NCBI GenBank assembly: GCA_964620425.1
Contig: CAZUGV010000002.1
Span: 1-64,000, forward strand
Source: DASXUG01 sp964620425
GTDB lineage: Bacteria > Pseudomonadota > Gammaproteobacteria > Burkholderiales > Methylophilaceae
DNA: 64,000 bases
Direction: 5' to 3'
The notes beneath the pieces were generated by a model. It was not told where the DNA came from. It did no database searches and worked only from the letters and a program-made list of their open reading frames with translations. The translations under genes were made by a program, and so were the position numbers. This document shows, piece after piece, positions 44,525 to 52,433 of the stretch. Numbering within the stretch: the first letter of the stretch is position 1; every line of letters starts with the position of its first letter.

Positions 44525-45151
44525 TCACGCCTTAATCAATCCGCGTAAAATTATTTGTTGCATCAAATTAATGCGTGCTGAAATATCACTCCATTCGATC
44601 CACGCATCGTTTGCCAAAGAGATTTGTAATGAACAAACTCCATGTATGCCTGCCCAAATAGTCTGTGCGATCAAATTTGTATCTGTTAACCCATCAATAA
44701 ACATCCCTTGGTCGTACACATCCTGCACAACCAGCTTTAGTTGCGCGTAAGCATCATGTTCCGCATTGCCTCGAGGGATAGCGCTCTCATCTGGGTTGCA
44801 GTTTGGTCGTTGCGACATAAACATAATCCGATAATGGTTCGGATGCGTTAGCGCAAATTGGGCATAACCCTGCCCCAAAGCCATCATTCGCTCTACAGGA
44901 TGCTTGATCTCAAGAATACGATTCAGATTACTGGCTAGGGCTAAAAAATCGGTGTCACACAACTCACGTATTAGAGAATCTTTGTCTTTAAAATGCAAAT
45001 AAATCGCCGTGGATGAATAACCAATTTTTTTGGCTATTTCACGCATGGTGACCGCATCTAATCCGCGAATGGCAAATAACTCGCGTGCTGCATCTAAAAT
45101 CAGCGTGCGTAATTGTTGGCGTTCAGCGTCAGTTTTTGGTTTAGGCGGCAT
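44525..45151 (-). CDS. TetR/AcrR-family transcriptional regulator
   Basis: A 208-aa repressor with the TetR HTH at the N-terminus (AARELFAIRGLDAVTMREIA, then KKIGYSSTAIYLHFKDKDSL) and a ligand-binding all-helical C-domain containing RIMFMSQRPNCNPDESAI. It is inside the operon it presumably controls, between DUF2269 and the adaptor gene, overlapping both (11 and 4 bp). The operon promoter carries a 12-bp palindrome suitable for such a dimer. Confidence 0.93.
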   Translation of the reverse strand: MPPKPKTDAERQQLRTLILDAARELFAIRGLDAVTMREIAKKIGYSSTAIYLHFKDKDSLIRELCDTDFLALASNLNRILEIKHPVERMMALGQGYAQFALTHPNHYRIMFMSQRPNCNPDESAIPRGNAEHDAYAQLKLVVQDVYDQGMFIDGLTDTNLIAQTIWAGIHGVCSLQISLANDAWIEWSDISARINLMQQIILRGLIKA

Positions 45152-45617
45152 AAGGCTTAAATACCATCCAATATAAATTGATCAAGGGCAATATTGTTGC
45201 AATGACACCGAACACATACCAGCGAGTGCATAGCCGCCAATATTGCATAGGGATATCGCCAGTCTCCGCAAATATTTTCGCCATTTTCGCCTGTTTAAAC
45301 TGAATGGGAATTAGCACAATCAACCAAATTAGACCTGACAAGGTAAACAAATTAAACGCATTTTTGACCCAATATGTGCTGATGCTGATGTGGTGTATCC
45401 CAATATTTGCCATCCCCGCTGCTAATAAGATAATTACGCCTCCAAAGGTAAAGACATAATCAGTTAATGTGACTTGCTTTTGTGCAAACGCGATAATTTG
45501 CGGGTTACGCGTGAAATCCGCCGCCACTTTCCACCACCCAGTAACAATAATATTTCCCAAAAAAAGGACTACTCCTGCAATATGTATCAGCTTAAGCCAG
45601 AGATAACTATTGTCCAT
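45141..45617 (-). CDS. DUF2269 integral membrane protein
   Basis: A 158-aa protein with four predicted transmembrane helices (WLKLIHIAGVVLFLGNIIVTG, YVFTFGGVIILLAAGMANIG, LFTLSGLIWLIVLIPIQF, WYVFGVIATILPLINLYWMV). This pattern, including LxKxIHIxGVVLFLGN, matches DUF2269, whose function is not known. The ATG at 45617 sits in an 11-bp overlap with the DUF2147 gene; the longer frame is not conserved. Co-transcribed with a TetR and an RND pump, it may be an accessory membrane factor. Confidence 0.82.
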   Translation of the reverse strand: MDNSYLWLKLIHIAGVVLFLGNIIVTGWWKVAADFTRNPQIIAFAQKQVTLTDYVFTFGGVIILLAAGMANIGIHHISISTYWVKNAFNLFTLSGLIWLIVLIPIQFKQAKMAKIFAETGDIPMQYWRLCTRWYVFGVIATILPLINLYWMVFKPYAA

Positions 45618-46056
45618 TTTCCACACGCTCCCAAATTTGCGTTCTGCCCAACAAACTAATGCCGATATAACCGCGCACTTCCATTTTATTATGTTCAAGC
45701 ATTTTCAATTTGACACGATAGGTATTTCCCGAGAGCGGGTCTAATATCTCATCACCCAAAAACACACCATCTTGAGCTTTAACGTTTTTCATCATCACCA
45801 TACCTACCAACGCTTTATCTTTTCGCTCTCCAGTACACTTTGAGCAAATACGTTCCTGCGTCTCAGGGTGTGCCCCACGTTTAATAACCCCTGTAAAAAC
45901 CCCATGATCTTCAGTAATCATGATATAACCAGTAGCCTCACCATCTTCATCACGCGCCAACCAAAGACCCTCTGGTGTTGCATTGCCTGCAGCAATAACC
46001 GTTAGTGATAGCAAAGTCACCATCATATAAACTACAGAAATTAGGCAACGAAACAT
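45607..46056 (-). CDS. DUF2147 secreted protein
   Basis: A 149-aa protein with a signal peptide (cleavage near VIAAG) and a beta-rich DUF2147 domain: GLWLARDEDGEATGYIMITED, GVFTGVIKRG, GDEILDPLSGNTYRVKLKM, EVRGYIGISLLGRTQIWER. A CSKC pair is in the loop. Members of this family are small exported proteins of unknown role that look like lipocalin or calycin folds. First gene of a five-gene operon with DUF2269, tetR, adaptor and RND pump. Confidence 0.87.
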   Translation of the reverse strand: MFRCLISVVYMMVTLLSLTVIAAGNATPEGLWLARDEDGEATGYIMITEDHGVFTGVIKRGAHPETQERICSKCTGERKDKALVGMVMMKNVKAQDGVFLGDEILDPLSGNTYRVKLKMLEHNKMEVRGYIGISLLGRTQIWERVENGQ

Positions 46057-46089
46057 TTTTTTCTTTCATCCAATCAAGCTTAAGCGTTA

Positions 46090-46128
46090 GATTAACAACG
46101 TTCACTTAACAATGTCAAGTGAACGTTG
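46090..46128 (-). promoter_or_regulatory. Promoter and 12-bp palindromic operator of the efflux operon
   Basis: On the minus strand TTGACA (46113-46118), 17 bp, TTAATC (46090-46095) form a good sigma-70 promoter 34 bp upstream of the DUF2147 start. A perfect inverted repeat CAACGTTCACTT / AAGTGAACGTTG with a 9-bp spacer (46096-46128) covers the -35 and the whole spacer. A dimeric repressor such as the TetR encoded in the operon would block it directly. Confidence 0.75.
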
Positions 46129-46322
46129 CGGGGAATCACTCAAAAGACTCACGTTCAGATTAAGAGAAAAAATAGAAACTAAAGCGTTAAAGAGCCGCCT
46201 AGAAAGACCTGCAATGAAATAGTGAAACATCGGACGAGATCAACCAATCCAAAAAATTGATTCCATTCCCTAGATTGTCATCAGACAAAACTCACCGCAT
46301 CATTGCAATACGGCAAAAAATT

Positions 46323-46463
46323 TTACAGATATAAAACTGCTGGAAAAACAGTCACAGCCAAAACCAACACCAGCCACTCAGCGCCCCAGCGCTCTAAATG
46401 ACCAGTAAAGTGCAGAATTAGAATGGTGATGGCAACTAAATAATATATACCAAGTAAGATCAC
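46323..46463 (-). CDS. 46-aa small two-helix membrane protein
   Basis: A tiny frame from GTG (46463) with the strong ribosome-binding site GGGGAG 7 bp upstream. The product is almost all hydrophobic: VILLGIYYLVAITILILHF, a short polar turn (TGHLERWGAEW), and a second helix LVLVLAVTVFPAVLYL. The shape is that of a small inner-membrane hairpin. Nothing else codes in this 650-bp stretch between the efflux promoter and the TPP riboswitch. Family unknown; start codon GTG and isolation lower certainty. Confidence 0.5.
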   Translation of the reverse strand: MILLGIYYLVAITILILHFTGHLERWGAEWLVLVLAVTVFPAVLYL

Positions 46464-46660
46464 AAATTTACTCCCCCGATGAGTTCACTGATTATATAGG
46501 TTAAATCGCCTTGATGACAATTTGGAAATTGCGCAGCATATTGCCGCATGACAAAATTTAATTTTAACTTTCGTCGTCGATTGAATTGTCTGGCTTAGTA
46601 TCTATGCCAAAAGCCCAACTAAAACTTGCCTAGCTAACTGATTTCGCGTAAATTCGATAT

Positions 46661-46749
46661 ATTGCTAGGGGTCTGATTCTTTTTTAGTTTCAGTGAGAAA
46701 CACCCTTTGAACCTGATGCGGGTTATGCCGCCGTAGGAAAGCATGCAAT
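46661..46749 (+). promoter_or_regulatory. TPP riboswitch (thi box) upstream of thiC
   Basis: Shows the thi-box landmarks: GGGGT near 46668, the GTGAGA and ACCCTTTGAACCTGAT core (about 46693-46716), GGGTTATGCCG and CGTAGGAAAGC. ATTGC (46661-46665) and GCAAT (46745-46749) form the closing P1 stem. It senses thiamine pyrophosphate and represses thiC when TPP is plentiful. The thiC start is 72 bp beyond, so control is likely at translation or by anti-anti-SD pairing; no clear terminator stem is seen between. Confidence 0.93.
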
Positions 46750-46820
46750 GCGATTCTCAAAAAATTCACCGAGCTTCGCAGCCCATGCCCCTATGACCAC
46801 TTTTCATATTGGAGCACGCT

Positions 46821-48704
46821 GTGAACGCAACTGATAAAAACTTAACCAAATTCTTAAACGAAACCGCCTCGGTGGATGAAGGCGCGACTACACCTTTTGC
46901 AAAATCACGTAAAATTTACGTTGAAGGCAGCCGCCCAGACATTCGCGTACCTTTCCGCGAAATCTCATTAAGCGATACGCCATCAGCCTTCGGCGCTGAA
47001 AAAAACCCACCAGTTGTAGTGTACGACACATCAGGCCCATACACTGACCCAGCTGTGAGCATCGACATCCGTAACGGTTTGCCAGCATTACGTGCGCAAT
47101 GGATTATGGAGCGTGGCGATGTCGAGCAACTCGATGGTCCGACTTCAGAGTTTGGTCATCAACGCTTGGTTGACCCAGAGTTAGCAGAAATGCGTTTTAA
47201 CTTGCACCGCAAGCCACTGCGCGCCAAAGCAGGCATGAATGTAAGCCAAATGCACTATGCGCGTAAAGGCATCATCACACCTGAGATGGAGTTTATTGCC
47301 ATCCGCGAAAATCAACGCCGCGAGAACATGAGCGAGTTGTTGCAAACGCAGCACCCAGGTCAAAATTTTGGTGCAAATATCCCAAAAGTCATTACGCCAG
47401 AATTCGTGCGCGACGAAGTGGCGCGTGGCCGAGCGATTATCCCTGCTAACATCAACCACCCAGAAATCGAGCCGATGATTATTGGCCGTAATTTCTTGGT
47501 CAAAATTAACGCCAACATCGGTAACTCAGCACTCGGCTCATCTATTTCAGAAGAAGTAGAAAAAATGGTGTGGGGCACACGTTGGGGTGGCGATACCGTG
47601 ATGGATTTATCTACTGGTAAAAACATCCACGAAACCCGCGAGTGGATTATTCGTAACAGCCCAGTGCCAATCGGCACTGTGCCAATTTACCAAGCGCTTG
47701 AAAAAGTAAACGGTAAAGCCGAAGATTTAACGTGGGAAATCTTCCGCGACACCTTAATTGAACAGGCAGAACAAGGTGTGGATTATTTCACCATCCACGC
47801 TGGTGTGCGTTTGGCTTACATCCCAATGACCGCAAAACGCATGACAGGTATCGTGTCACGCGGTGGCTCGATTATGGCGAAATGGTGCTTGGCGCATCAT
47901 AAAGAATCATTCTTATACGAACACTTTGAAGACATCTGCGAAATCATGAAAGCCTACGATGTAAGCTTCTCACTCGGTGACGGCTTACGCCCAGGTTCTA
48001 TCTACGATGCGAACGACGAAGCACAATTTGCAGAGCTCAAAACGCTAGGCGAGCTAACACAAATCGCTTGGAAGCATGACGTACAATGCATGATTGAAGG
48101 CCCAGGCCACGTGCCCATGCACCTCATCAAAGAGAATATGGACTTGCAACTTGAGCACTGCGGTGAAGCTCCGTTCTACACATTAGGGCCTTTGACGACT
48201 GACATCGCCCCAGGTTATGACCACATCACTAGCGGCATTGGTGCGGCGATGATTGGTTGGTACGGCTGTGCCATGCTTTGTTACGTAACACCTAAAGAAC
48301 ACTTAGGTTTACCAGACAAAGAAGACGTGCGCGTCGGCATCATCACCTACAAAATTGCTGCCCATGCGGCTGACTTGGCCAAAGGTCATCCAGGTGCGCA
48401 AATCCGTGATAACGCACTCTCTAAAGCACGTTTCGAATTCCGTTGGGAAGACCAATTCAACCTCGGCCTAGACCCAGAGAAAGCCAAGGAATTCCACGAC
48501 GAAACCTTGCCACAAGAAGGTGCAAAACAAGCCCACTTCTGCTCAATGTGCGGCCCACACTTCTGCTCAATGAAAATCACGCAAGACGTGCGTGACTACG
48601 CTGATAAATTAGGTGTAGATGAAAAAGAAGCCTTGCAAAAAGGCATGCAAGAAAAAGCGATTGAGTTTGTGAAGAAGGGTAGTGAGGTTTACCAAAAAGT
48701 CTAA
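46821..48704 (+). CDS. thiC: Phosphomethylpyrimidine synthase ThiC
   Basis: A radical SAM enzyme that turns 5-aminoimidazole ribotide into HMP-P, the pyrimidine of thiamine. 627 aa from a GTG at 46821, which has GGAG 6 bp upstream; a TTG further up lies in front of that site. Features: MHYARKGIITPEMEFIAIREN, the core VMDLSTGKNIHETREWI and MIEGPGHVPMHLIKENMD, and the C-terminal cluster motif CSMCGPHFC (C-x2-C-x4-C). Regulated by the preceding TPP riboswitch. Its 3' end recurs as a relic at 51069-51233. Confidence 0.97.
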   Translation: MNATDKNLTKFLNETASVDEGATTPFAKSRKIYVEGSRPDIRVPFREISLSDTPSAFGAEKNPPVVVYDTSGPYTDPAVSIDIRNGLPALRAQWIMERGDVEQLDGPTSEFGHQRLVDPELAEMRFNLHRKPLRAKAGMNVSQMHYARKGIITPEMEFIAIRENQRRENMSELLQTQHPGQNFGANIPKVITPEFVRDEVARGRAIIPANINHPEIEPMIIGRNFLVKINANIGNSALGSSISEEVEKMVWGTRWGGDTVMDLSTGKNIHETREWIIRNSPVPIGTVPIYQALEKVNGKAEDLTWEIFRDTLIEQAEQGVDYFTIHAGVRLAYIPMTAKRMTGIVSRGGSIMAKWCLAHHKESFLYEHFEDICEIMKAYDVSFSLGDGLRPGSIYDANDEAQFAELKTLGELTQIAWKHDVQCMIEGPGHVPMHLIKENMDLQLEHCGEAPFYTLGPLTTDIAPGYDHITSGIGAAMIGWYGCAMLCYVTPKEHLGLPDKEDVRVGIITYKIAAHAADLAKGHPGAQIRDNALSKARFEFRWEDQFNLGLDPEKAKEFHDETLPQEGAKQAHFCSMCGPHFCSMKITQDVRDYADKLGVDEKEALQKGMQEKAIEFVKKGSEVYQKV

Positions 48705-48720
48705 GGAACTGTCGTTAAAT

Positions 48721-48748
48721 AAAAAAGCCAGCTAATGCTGGCTTTTTT
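48721..48748 (+). terminator. Terminator of thiC
   Basis: AAAAAAGCCAGC, loop TAAT, GCTGGCTTTTTT: a perfect 12-bp stem with U-run, 16 bp after the thiC stop. A related hairpin stands behind the thiC relic at 51255. Confidence 0.9.
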
Positions 48749-48815
48749 ATTATTGGCTCCAGACCAACTTTTATTAAAACAAACAAATCACTATATGATT
48801 ATTGGTATCGGTGTT

Positions 48816-49613
48816 TTAACCAAACTTAAAGCTAGAGGCAACTACTCCGCCGAAAAAATTGGTTTCATGGTAACAGCAAACTGCTTTTTCATGCTCTGCT
48901 GCACCAACTGCTACCATTAAGGGTAATAGGTGGTCTTCACGTGGATGAGCTATGCGGGCAGCGGGCGCATTTTGCCAAGCGATTAAGTGAGCGATACGCT
49001 GCTGGGGTGTGCTATCTACCAAACTGTGCTGTAGCCATGCATCAAATTGTGCAGAGGGCTCTTTGGCTGCAGCACCCATTCTTCTGAGGTTGTGGTAACT
49101 AAAGCCACTGCCGATGATTAAGATATTTTCATTACGCAAAGGGGCTAGCGCACGGCCTAGGGCGATATGTTGTTCAGGGTCAAAGTGACGTTGTAATGAG
49201 AGTTGTACTATGGGGACATTTGCTTCTGGATACATGATAGCCAAAGGAGCAAAAGCACCATGATCAAAACCACGTTGGTCATCTGTAGCAACAGGCAGGC
49301 CAGCCGATTCTATTAATGTTTTTAGCCTGGTAACTAACCATGGCGCGCCAGATGCTGGATATTGTATTTGGTAGGTGTATTCTGGAAAGCCCCCATAGTC
49401 ATACACCATAGGCGGGTTTTCACTCGACATAATGGTAAATTGGTCGGCTTCCCAGTGCCCAGAAATCATGAGCACAGCCTTGGGTGTGGTAGTGAGTGCT
49501 TGGGTGATGGCAAGCAAAGACGCTTCTAACTGCCGCATGCTGGCGCGCATTTCTGGGATGTACGGCCAAGGGCCGCCACCATGAGAAATAAAATAGGTAG
49601 GTAGTGTTTGCAT
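48816..49613 (-). CDS. Class III extradiol dioxygenase, DODA/YgiD type
   Basis: A 265-aa protein of the 4,5-DOPA dioxygenase family (LigB superfamily). Metal ligands are expected in the FISHGGGPWP (His), ISGHWEAD (His) and GFDHGAFAPL motifs; IIGSGFSYHNLRRM is a further family marker, and HPREDHLLPLMVAVGAA carries the C-terminal His. It would cleave a catechol-like ring with Zn or Fe. It is 19 bp downstream of the doxX-like gene in an apparent operon that is divergent from a LysR regulator. Confidence 0.92.
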   Translation of the reverse strand: MQTLPTYFISHGGGPWPYIPEMRASMRQLEASLLAITQALTTTPKAVLMISGHWEADQFTIMSSENPPMVYDYGGFPEYTYQIQYPASGAPWLVTRLKTLIESAGLPVATDDQRGFDHGAFAPLAIMYPEANVPIVQLSLQRHFDPEQHIALGRALAPLRNENILIIGSGFSYHNLRRMGAAAKEPSAQFDAWLQHSLVDSTPQQRIAHLIAWQNAPAARIAHPREDHLLPLMVAVGAAEHEKAVCCYHETNFFGGVVASSFKFG

Positions 49614-49632
49614 AGGGGCTGGCTATTGGCCT

Positions 49633-50058
49633 TTATAAGCGGGCATTAATTGGTAAGCGGCGACCACGACCCCACCAAACAAATGCACTGATGCTTAATA
49701 AAAATAAATTCAACGGTAGCACCATATACTCACCACGTGAGACATGTAAAGCCATGGCTAATAGTTGTAGCACAATACAACCTAATGCAGCTAGTACCGT
49801 CAAATTGGGTTTAATGCGCGTAAGTGAGGGTAATATCAAACCTAAGCCGCCTGCTAAATCCACCAAGGCAATAAAGCGCACAAAATATTCTGAATAATCG
49901 CCTGTCCACGGCATCATGGCGCTTAATTCTGGCATAGGTGTAGTGAGTTTAGTAAAGCCTGCAAAACAAAAAAATACTCCACCCACTATTTGCGCAGCCC
50001 ATAGGCCTATGGTTAAAGCTTTACCTGCGGGTTGTAGACTGCTGGTGTTTGAGCTCAT
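49633..50058 (-). CDS. DoxX-family membrane protein
   Basis: A 141-aa protein with four hydrophobic helices (IVGGVFFCFAGFTKLTTPM, FVRFIALVDLAGGLGLILPSL, VLAALGCIVLQLLAMALHVSR, NLFLLSISAFVWWGR). The FAGxxKL and DLAGGxGLxLP motifs place it in DoxX/DUF4395-like proteins, often redox or quinone related. It is the first gene after the shared control region with LysR and precedes the dioxygenase. Confidence 0.87.
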   Translation of the reverse strand: MSSNTSSLQPAGKALTIGLWAAQIVGGVFFCFAGFTKLTTPMPELSAMMPWTGDYSEYFVRFIALVDLAGGLGLILPSLTRIKPNLTVLAALGCIVLQLLAMALHVSRGEYMVLPLNLFLLSISAFVWWGRGRRLPINARL

Positions 50059-50094
50059 TTGATTTCTCCTTTTCTCATTGAGTTGATTAAAGCT

Positions 50095-50114
50095 GAAACA
50101 AAGTATATTGTTTC
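50095..50114. promoter_or_regulatory. Candidate LysR operator
   Basis: An inverted repeat GAAACAA-AGTATA-TTGTTTC in the 108-bp gap between the doxX-like and lysR-like genes. LysR-type regulators bind such T-N11-A-like dyads to control the divergent gene; the position, 37 bp from the doxX-like start, fits. Confidence 0.5.
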
Positions 50115-50166
50115 CATTTTAGTTAATCGATAGTCATTTAATTATTGATATGTTTCTTTAAAGGAA

Positions 50167-51039
50167 GTGATGCTGGATTTAATCAGCCTTAGGGTGTTTC
50201 AAGAAATTGTGGAGACTGGCAGCTTTTCTAAGGCGGCCGAGCGGCTTGATATGTCAGCACCTATGGTGAGTAAACATCTTGCAAAGCTTGAAAAGCACTT
50301 AGGCACTAGATTGCTCAATCGAACTAGTCGCCACGTGAGCGTAACCGAGGCGGGGCAACTCTATTACGAGCAAACGCATACCGCATTAGATATTTTAAAC
50401 ACCGCCTCTGAAGCCGTTGCGCTATCAAGCATCACTCCACGAGGTGAGCTTAAGATTAGTGCGCCAGTATGGTTTGCAAATGCGCACTTTGTAAACTTAC
50501 TCAATCAGTATCAACAGCAATATCCAAACGTACATTTTGATTTGCACTTAGAGAATCAAATTGTTGATATAGCCTTAGAGGGCTTTGATTTGGCTCTGCG
50601 CGTAACCCCAGAGCCTGCTGCTGGTTTAATTGCTAAGCCTTTGTGTAGCATCCCTTTTTATTTGGTCGCTAGCCCCGCTTACTTGCAGACTTTAAATTTG
50701 GAAAAAAATCAGCAGCCCATACATGCAAAATTTATTATGCCTAACTATATTAGGCGCACCTTGGATAGCACCTTACTGGGAGTGCCGAACATGCATCTGG
50801 AAACTATTTTAAAAACCAATGACAATAATTTAATCAGACATGCAGCGCTGAGTGGCATGGGCTTAGCAATGCTACCAGAGTGGTTAATTAGCGAAGATAT
50901 AGCCGCAAAAAAACTGATGGTCGTGCAACAGATGCTCCCGATATTTGAAATGCAGTTATATGCGGTGTATACCAGCCGAAAATATATGCCACTTAAGCTT
51001 AGAACTTTGATAGATTTTTTATCAGAGCATCTCAAGTAG
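50167..51039 (+). CDS. LysR-family transcriptional regulator
   Basis: A 290-aa regulator with the N-terminal winged HTH (LISLRVFQEIVETGSFSKAA, then ERLDMSAPMVSKHLAKLEKHLG) and a substrate-binding C-domain of the CrgA/AaeR subtype (LKISAPVWFANAHFVNLL, LEGFDLALRVTPEP). It is divergent from doxX-like and DODA genes, the expected targets. The gene ends 30 bp before the thiC relic. Confidence 0.94.
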   Translation: MMLDLISLRVFQEIVETGSFSKAAERLDMSAPMVSKHLAKLEKHLGTRLLNRTSRHVSVTEAGQLYYEQTHTALDILNTASEAVALSSITPRGELKISAPVWFANAHFVNLLNQYQQQYPNVHFDLHLENQIVDIALEGFDLALRVTPEPAAGLIAKPLCSIPFYLVASPAYLQTLNLEKNQQPIHAKFIMPNYIRRTLDSTLLGVPNMHLETILKTNDNNLIRHAALSGMGLAMLPEWLISEDIAAKKLMVVQQMLPIFEMQLYAVYTSRKYMPLKLRTLIDFLSEHLK

Positions 51040-51068
51040 CACTACTTAAACCCCTTCAAGCATACTAT

Positions 51069-51233
51069 TGCAGCATGTGCGGCTCACACTTCTGCTCCAT
51101 GAAAATCACCCAAGACATGCCTGACTATGCAGATAAGCTAGGTGTGCACGAACAAGCAGCTTTGCAAAAATGCATGCAAGAAAAAGTGATTGAGTTTGTG
51201 AAGAAGGGTAGCGAGGTTTATCAGAAGGTGTAA
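51069..51233 (+). pseudogene. 3' relic of thiC (about 55 codons)
   Basis: The last 165 bp repeat the 3' end of thiC, roughly 85% identical by eye and still in frame, encoding CSMCGSHFCSMKITQDMPDY through EFVKKGSEVYQKV and the stop. It contains the Fe-S motif C-x2-C-x4-C but has no start, riboswitch or catalytic core. It is followed by a terminator like that of thiC. With intact thiC at 46821-48704 it brackets the DODA/DoxX/LysR cassette as a direct repeat. Confidence 0.92.
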
Positions 51234-51254
51234 GTAGTTTCGCCACACCAAATA

Positions 51255-51280
51255 AAAAGCCAGTTTTATGCTGGCTTTTT
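51255..51280 (+). terminator. Terminator after thiC relic
   Basis: AAAAAGCCAG, loop TTTTAT-G, CTGGCTTTTT, a diverged copy of the thiC terminator with the same stem bases. The duplicated block thus includes the terminator. It can also close the lysR transcript. Confidence 0.85.
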
Positions 51281-51397
51281 ATTTATCTGATTTCACCATC
51301 TATCAAAGGGATTAATGAACTCTCGGTCAATACAATGATTGCAACTCGGGGTATGATAAGAAAAACGAAGATAAAGGAAGGGTGTTTAGGAAAAAAT

Positions 51398-51856
51398 ATG
51401 CGTTATTGGTTGATGAAGTCTGAACCTGGGGATGTTTCAATTGATGATTTAGCGGGGTTCCCTAATCAAACGGTGGATTGGTATGGGGTGCGTAATTATC
51501 AAGCGCGTAATTTTATGCGCGACCAGATGAAAATTGGCGATGGTGTGTTGTTTTACCATTCCAATTGCGATCAGCCCGGGGTGGTGGGTATTTGTGAGGT
51601 GAATGCCCTGGCCTACCCTGACCGTTTGCAGTTTATTGAAGGGCATAAATATTTTGACCCGAAAGCCACGCCTGAAACGCCGCGCTGGTTTAATGTGGAT
51701 GTAAAACTGGTGCGTAAAACCCGCTTGCTGAGCTTAAAAGAAATGCGCGAAACGCCAGAGTTGGCGAATTTACGTATTTTGCAACGTGGTAATCGTTTGT
51801 CGATTACGCCTGTTGACCCGAGAGATTGGGAGTTGATAATGGAGCTTTTGAAGTAA
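51398..51856 (+). CDS. EVE domain protein
   Basis: A 152-aa single-domain protein of the EVE/PUA-like family: MRYWLMKSEPGDVSIDDLAG, the VDWYGVRNYQARNFMRDQMK helix, and GDGVLFYHSN followed by the aromatic-rich pocket; ends LSITPVDPRDWELIMELL. EVE domains bind modified nucleic-acid bases; the bacterial stand-alone form is conserved but its exact target is unclear. I use the ATG at 51398 (AGGAAAAA upstream); the longer frame adds 21 residues without similarity. It is followed without gap by a PPOX gene. Confidence 0.92.
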   Translation: MRYWLMKSEPGDVSIDDLAGFPNQTVDWYGVRNYQARNFMRDQMKIGDGVLFYHSNCDQPGVVGICEVNALAYPDRLQFIEGHKYFDPKATPETPRWFNVDVKLVRKTRLLSLKEMRETPELANLRILQRGNRLSITPVDPRDWELIMELLK

Positions 51857-52399
51857 ATGGGGCAGCAGTTTAGCGAAATCACCCAATCGCATGTCCATTT
51901 TATTGCGCAACAGCAAATGTTTTTTGTGGCAACAGCGGCGGCGGATGGGCGGGTAAATTTGTCACCCAAAGGGTTAGATTCATTTCGAATTCTAGGTGAA
52001 AATCAAGTGGCTTGGCTAAATGTAACGGGTAGCGGGAATGAAACCGCTGCACATTTGCTGGAAAATCCACGCATGACGATTATGTTTTGTGCTTTTCAAG
52101 GTAAGCCTTTAATTATCAGGCTCTACGGAAAAGCGCGAGCCGTTTATGAACGGGATGCTGATTGGCATGATTATGCATATCGTTTTGATTTATTGGCGGG
52201 AACGCGTCAGATTTTTGTGATGGATGTGGATTTGGTGCAAACCTCGTGCGGGATGGCGGTGCCTTTGTTTGAATATCAAGGTCAGCGTAATCAATTGGTT
52301 GATTGGGCAGAAACCAAAGGCAAGGCGGGCATTGAGCAGTATTGGAATGAAAAAAATCGAGTTAGTATCGACCAAAAACCAACTGGCATTTTTGAGTAG
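51857..52399 (+). CDS. Pyridoxamine 5'-phosphate oxidase-family flavoprotein (1)
   Basis: A 180-aa split-barrel flavin-binding protein: HVHFIAQQQMFFVATAAADG, RVNLSPKGLDSFRIL, WLNVTGSGNETAAHLLENPR, MTIMFCAFQGKPLIIRLYG. The class includes FMN and F420 binding oxidoreductases; substrate unknown. Its ATG follows the EVE stop at once (TAAATG), so it is translationally coupled. Confidence 0.9.
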   Translation: MGQQFSEITQSHVHFIAQQQMFFVATAAADGRVNLSPKGLDSFRILGENQVAWLNVTGSGNETAAHLLENPRMTIMFCAFQGKPLIIRLYGKARAVYERDADWHDYAYRFDLLAGTRQIFVMDVDLVQTSCGMAVPLFEYQGQRNQLVDWAETKGKAGIEQYWNEKNRVSIDQKPTGIFE

Positions 52400-52433
52400 T
52401 GTTTATTCTTAATAAATCAATGAGGAGAGTGGG

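Noticed and set aside
51069..51233. thiC-like frame considered as a small Fe-S protein gene
   Set aside because: It keeps the CxxCxxxxC motif, but has no start codon, ribosome-binding site or riboswitch, and it matches only the end of thiC. Called a relic.
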